Of a stretch of 17,967 bases of DNA, positions 15,069 to 17,967 are shown piece after piece. The stretch comes from an uncultured Flavobacterium sp. Its GTDB lineage: Bacteria > Bacteroidota > Bacteroidia > Flavobacteriales > Flavobacteriaceae. The stretch is taken from the NCBI RefSeq assembly GCF_946482535.1, contig NZ_CAMLRU010000032.1, forward strand, positions 1 to 17,967, given 5' to 3'. The notes below the pieces were generated by a model that made no database searches, was not told the DNA's origin, and saw nothing but the letters and a program-made list of their open reading frames with translations. The translations under genes were made by a program, and so were the position numbers. Every line of letters begins with the position of its first letter. Within the stretch, counting starts at the first letter, position 1.

Positions 15069-17967
15069 TAAAAATTATACGTTAAAGACAACGAAAATGT
15101 TGGTCCGAATTTAGTCACCCATATCGCATCATCATCATATTTGTTATAACCATCTTCATTAGCATGATCCCCGGTAAAAATAGCATTAGAAAGACCTTCA
15201 AACAATGAAGTGTTGTACAACCTATTTTGGTAGTTGTTTTGATAAAAAATTAAGTCCTGTGCCAATATATTTTGGACATTTAGTTTTAATTCTAATTTAT
15301 TATTGTAAAATGTTTTTGCAATCTGAACGTCTAAAAAAGTCCTTGCTTTTTCCCATATTGCCGGTTTTACTTCACTTGAGGCATAGGCAATACGGTTTCC
15401 GACACGATTGATGTTTGTTGAAAATATCCAACCATTCTCTTTATTTAAATACTGTAAACCAGCGTTAAATACATAGGGAGACTGACCTTGCATTGGTCTG
15501 TTGGTTTCTCTGTTTCCGTTATTAACGTTAGACACATCTACTTTTGATCTAATGACAGCTATATTTGAAAAGAGTGTCATATCATCTAAAAAAGCGGCCT
15601 TACCTTCTTTGAAAAGCGAACTCAAAAGAGTCCTGAACTCTAACTCAATACCGCTGTTTTTGGCACTTTTGGCATTTTCGTAACCAATGGTTCTATTGTT
15701 TACCTGTTGGATGATTTCAATAGGATCTTTGAATCTTTTAATGAAATATGACACCGAAAACAATTGTCCTTTGCCGGGATAAAGTTCGTATCTAAAATCA
15801 TAATTTTGAACGGATGCCCTTTTCAAGTCGGCATTCCCTTGGGTAAAAAACTGTGTAGTAAAATCATAAAACCCAAATGGCGCTAATTCCCTGAACTCTG
15901 GTCGATTCAAAGTTTTAGAATAACTAAGTCTTAAATTTTGTTTTTTGTTAATGGAGAAAATCAAATTAGCAGAAGGCAAGAAATCCATCTTTTTATCTTC
16001 CATGTCCAGGTATTCTGTTTCGGTTAACCTTGTCTCCAAAGTTTGAGTATATTCTTCAACACGTATACCCCAAACCAATCTGAATTTCTTGAATCTGTTA
16101 TCCATCATGGCATAAGCAGCATTTAATTTTGACCCTGCTTTATAGCTATCATTAAATTTGGTCAAATCAAAAAGAGTAAAACCATTCACCCCCGGAGAAA
16201 TAACACCCATATTTTCAATAGAGAAAATGGTGGCATCGGGTAAAGTCAACAAAGAATAATCAAAACTTCCGCCCGAAAGTAAAGTGTTATATTGCAATTG
16301 TCTGGCAAAGAAATCCCTATCTCTTTTTTGTAATAATGCACCAACCTTAATTTCATTACTTAAGTTTTCACCGAGGTCAAACTTCTTGGAGAAATCCACT
16401 TTGCCTCCTAAAATGGTCTCTTTATTTTCTGAAAAAAACATACCGCCTCCATAATCCGGACCTCCATTATTGGCCGCAATTTGTGCATAAGGAACCGTTT
16501 GTGCCGGATCGGTACTTTCAGGATCAACTGTAAAATAAATATTTCTCCTCAAATTGGGAATCGACCTCTGGATATCGCTGTAGAAACCATTCCAATTGAT
16601 TTTTATTTTTGTTTTAGGGAAATAATGATCCCCACCAAACTGACCTGAGTATATTTTGTTACTGGTAAACCATCTTACGTTTGAATTGAGCACTCCTGTT
16701 TCTTCCACTTGGGTTTTACCGCTTCTTTCAACCACCAAATCAGTTGAATTGATGCTCAAAATATTTTTGAAATTTAAGGTGTGGTTTTCATTAAACTTAA
16801 ATGAAAAATTAGCTAAAGCTCCGGTCAGAACTTGCTGACTGTAATTATCGTCTTCGAATTGCGAAAGCAACACTGATGGTAAAGTCGGGTCTGCATTGTC
16901 ATAATCACTCCTAACCACTTCGTTAAAATTATTGGAGATACTGTGGGAAACAGAGAATAAAATCCCAAGGTTTCTGTCGCCAAAACCAATATTTCTCCCT
17001 ATGGCATATTGAAAACTGGTGTTGGGCTTAAAAGTACTGTTGTTGATTTTCCAATCGTATTCAAATGTCTTAGCTAACGCTGCCTTTTCCTGATAAGTTA
17101 AAGTATTAAAAACTTCGGTACTCGGAATATTGGAAGGCAAATCTCTGGTTCCGTTGTCAAAACCAAGCCAATCAGTGCCACTGCCTTTGTATGTTTTTTG
17201 CTCTTTGAAAGTAGTAATAGTATTGTATCCTGAACCAATAGTAATTGACTGGAAATCTTTATCCGGTACCGACTTGGTATTAATTTGAACCACTCCACCG
17301 GCAAATTCTCCCGGTAAATCAGGTGAAGCGGTTTTGGTAATTACCAAATTATCCAACATGTTAGACGGAAATATATCAAAAGAAAAAGCCTTTCTGTCGG
17401 GCTCGGAACTTGGTAAAGGTGCTCCATTCAACAGGGCAGCATTATACCGGTCATTCAAACCTCTGACAATGACAAATCGATTGTCTTGAATACTGGCACC
17501 ACTGATTCTTTTCAAAACATCTGAGGTGTTTTTGTCCGGAGTTCGCTTAATTGTTTCAGCAGAAATTCCATCGGATACGTTAGCACTATTCTTCTGCATT
17601 GTGAGTAATGACTTAACCGATTCCACCTTGGCCCTGGTAGTCTTAATAACTATCTCATCCAACTGATTGTTTTTTTCTTCCAATGAAATGGTTAAAACAT
17701 TTATTTCATCTTTAATTACTATCACCTCCGTAATCGCTTTCTCTTGAAAACTCAATGCGGTGACTGTCAATTCATAGGTTCCGGGTTCTATTTTTGAAAA
17801 ATTAAAATTCCCTTCAGCATCAGTTACTCTGGACTTATTGAGTCCTTTAATAGTAACCGTAGCACCCGGTAATGGTTGACCGGTTTTGTCTTCTATAACA
17901 ATTCCTTTAATCCCCGAAGTTTGAGCATGTAGGGCTGAAAAACAAAAAAACAGAATAAGACTGCAAA
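15068..17967 (-). CDS. TonB-dependent outer-membrane receptor with carboxypeptidase-regulatory-like N-terminal domain (N-terminus cut by window edge)
   Basis: Outer-membrane 22-strand barrel of the TBDR type, energised by TonB-ExbBD. The frame stays open to the right edge: 965 residues are visible, and the first 15 are the tail of a signal peptide (CSLILFFCFSALHAQ, cut before Q15), so only a few residues and the start codon are missing. Residues about 17-90 form a carboxypeptidase-regulatory-like beta-sandwich (GIKGIVIEDKTGQPLPGATV). The plug follows at about 115-233 and includes DVLKRISGASIQDNRFVIVRG (149-169) and GEFAGGVVQINTK (219-231). The rest is barrel, ending in the aromatic signal LSLTYNF. 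An internal TTG at 17770 is not the true start. The stop overlaps the GH1 start by one base. No SusD-like lipoprotein gene follows. The substrate is unknown; the coupled glycosidase suggests a glycoside. Confidence 0.93.
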   Translation of the reverse strand, partial: CSLILFFCFSALHAQTSGIKGIVIEDKTGQPLPGATVTIKGLNKSRVTDAEGNFNFSKIEPGTYELTVTALSFQEKAITEVIVIKDEINVLTISLEEKNNQLDEIVIKTTRAKVESVKSLLTMQKNSANVSDGISAETIKRTPDKNTSDVLKRISGASIQDNRFVIVRGLNDRYNAALLNGAPLPSSEPDRKAFSFDIFPSNMLDNLVITKTASPDLPGEFAGGVVQINTKSVPDKDFQSITIGSGYNTITTFKEQKTYKGSGTDWLGFDNGTRDLPSNIPSTEVFNTLTYQEKAALAKTFEYDWKINNSTFKPNTSFQYAIGRNIGFGDRNLGILFSVSHSISNNFNEVVRSDYDNADPTLPSVLLSQFEDDNYSQQVLTGALANFSFKFNENHTLNFKNILSINSTDLVVERSGKTQVEETGVLNSNVRWFTSNKIYSGQFGGDHYFPKTKIKINWNGFYSDIQRSIPNLRRNIYFTVDPESTDPAQTVPYAQIAANNGGPDYGGGMFFSENKETILGGKVDFSKKFDLGENLSNEIKVGALLQKRDRDFFARQLQYNTLLSGGSFDYSLLTLPDATIFSIENMGVISPGVNGFTLFDLTKFNDSYKAGSKLNAAYAMMDNRFKKFRLVWGIRVEEYTQTLETRLTETEYLDMEDKKMDFLPSANLIFSINKKQNLRLSYSKTLNRPEFRELAPFGFYDFTTQFFTQGNADLKRASVQNYDFRYELYPGKGQLFSVSYFIKRFKDPIEIIQQVNNRTIGYENAKSAKNSGIELEFRTLLSSLFKEGKAAFLDDMTLFSNIAVIRSKVDVSNVNNGNRETNRPMQGQSPYVFNAGLQYLNKENGWIFSTNINRVGNRIAYASSEVKPAIWEKARTFLDVQIAKTFYNNKLELKLNVQNILAQDLIFYQNNYQNRLYNTSLFEGLSNAIFTGDHANEDGYNKYDDDAIWVTKFGPTFSLSLTYNF

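Noticed and set aside
17768..17770. TTG as the start codon of the TBDR
   Set aside because: The frame continues upstream to the window edge and encodes a regulatory-like domain and a signal peptide end, so the true start lies outside.
1..17967. CRISPR arrays, insertion sequences, phage or conjugation genes, rRNA
   Set aside because: No regularly spaced repeats, transposase or integrase motifs, or rRNA-like stretches were seen on either strand.

Overview
The window looks like chromosomal DNA of a Flavobacterium-like member of the Bacteroidota. The evidence is low-GC sequence, two proteins ending in type IX secretion system (T9SS) type A sorting domains, a TonB-dependent receptor (TBDR) with an N-terminal carboxypeptidase-regulatory-like domain, signal peptides ending in A-Q, and promoters of the Bacteroidota TTTG-N19-TAnnTTTG type. 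The clearest promoter stands in front of a tRNA-Asn. No insertion sequence, phage gene, integrase, CRISPR array or rRNA was seen, and no gene-free gap exceeds about 190 bases.

Layout. Positions 1-3698 lie on the minus strand: a tRNA-Asn cut by the window edge, the site-2 protease gene rseP, and a secreted M1 aminopeptidase with a T9SS tail. Positions 3877-9524 lie on the plus strand: serS, a periplasmic TPR-repeat protein, a small DUF4286-type protein, rsmA (ksgA) and mgtE. The last three are packed tightly (1-nt gap, then 11-nt overlap) and probably form one operon. A strong hairpin at 9554-9578 separates this run from the convergent genes that follow. Positions 9601-17967 are again minus strand: a 1286-residue T9SS-secreted beta-helix/Ig-like protein with its own promoter, a cytoplasmic GH1 beta-glycosidase, and a TBDR that runs off the right edge just short of its start codon. 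The TBDR stop and GH1 start overlap as TAATG.

How the genes work together. The left two thirds are mostly housekeeping functions: membrane proteolysis, seryl-tRNA charging, 16S rRNA dimethylation and Mg2+ uptake. The right third is the accessory part. An outer-membrane TBDR is translationally coupled to an intracellular beta-glycosidase, and a large surface or secreted beta-helix protein follows in the same direction. No SusD-like gene lies between them. This resembles a small glycoside-uptake locus in which the beta-helix protein might serve as the extracellular partner. That role is inference; the substrate cannot be read from the sequence.
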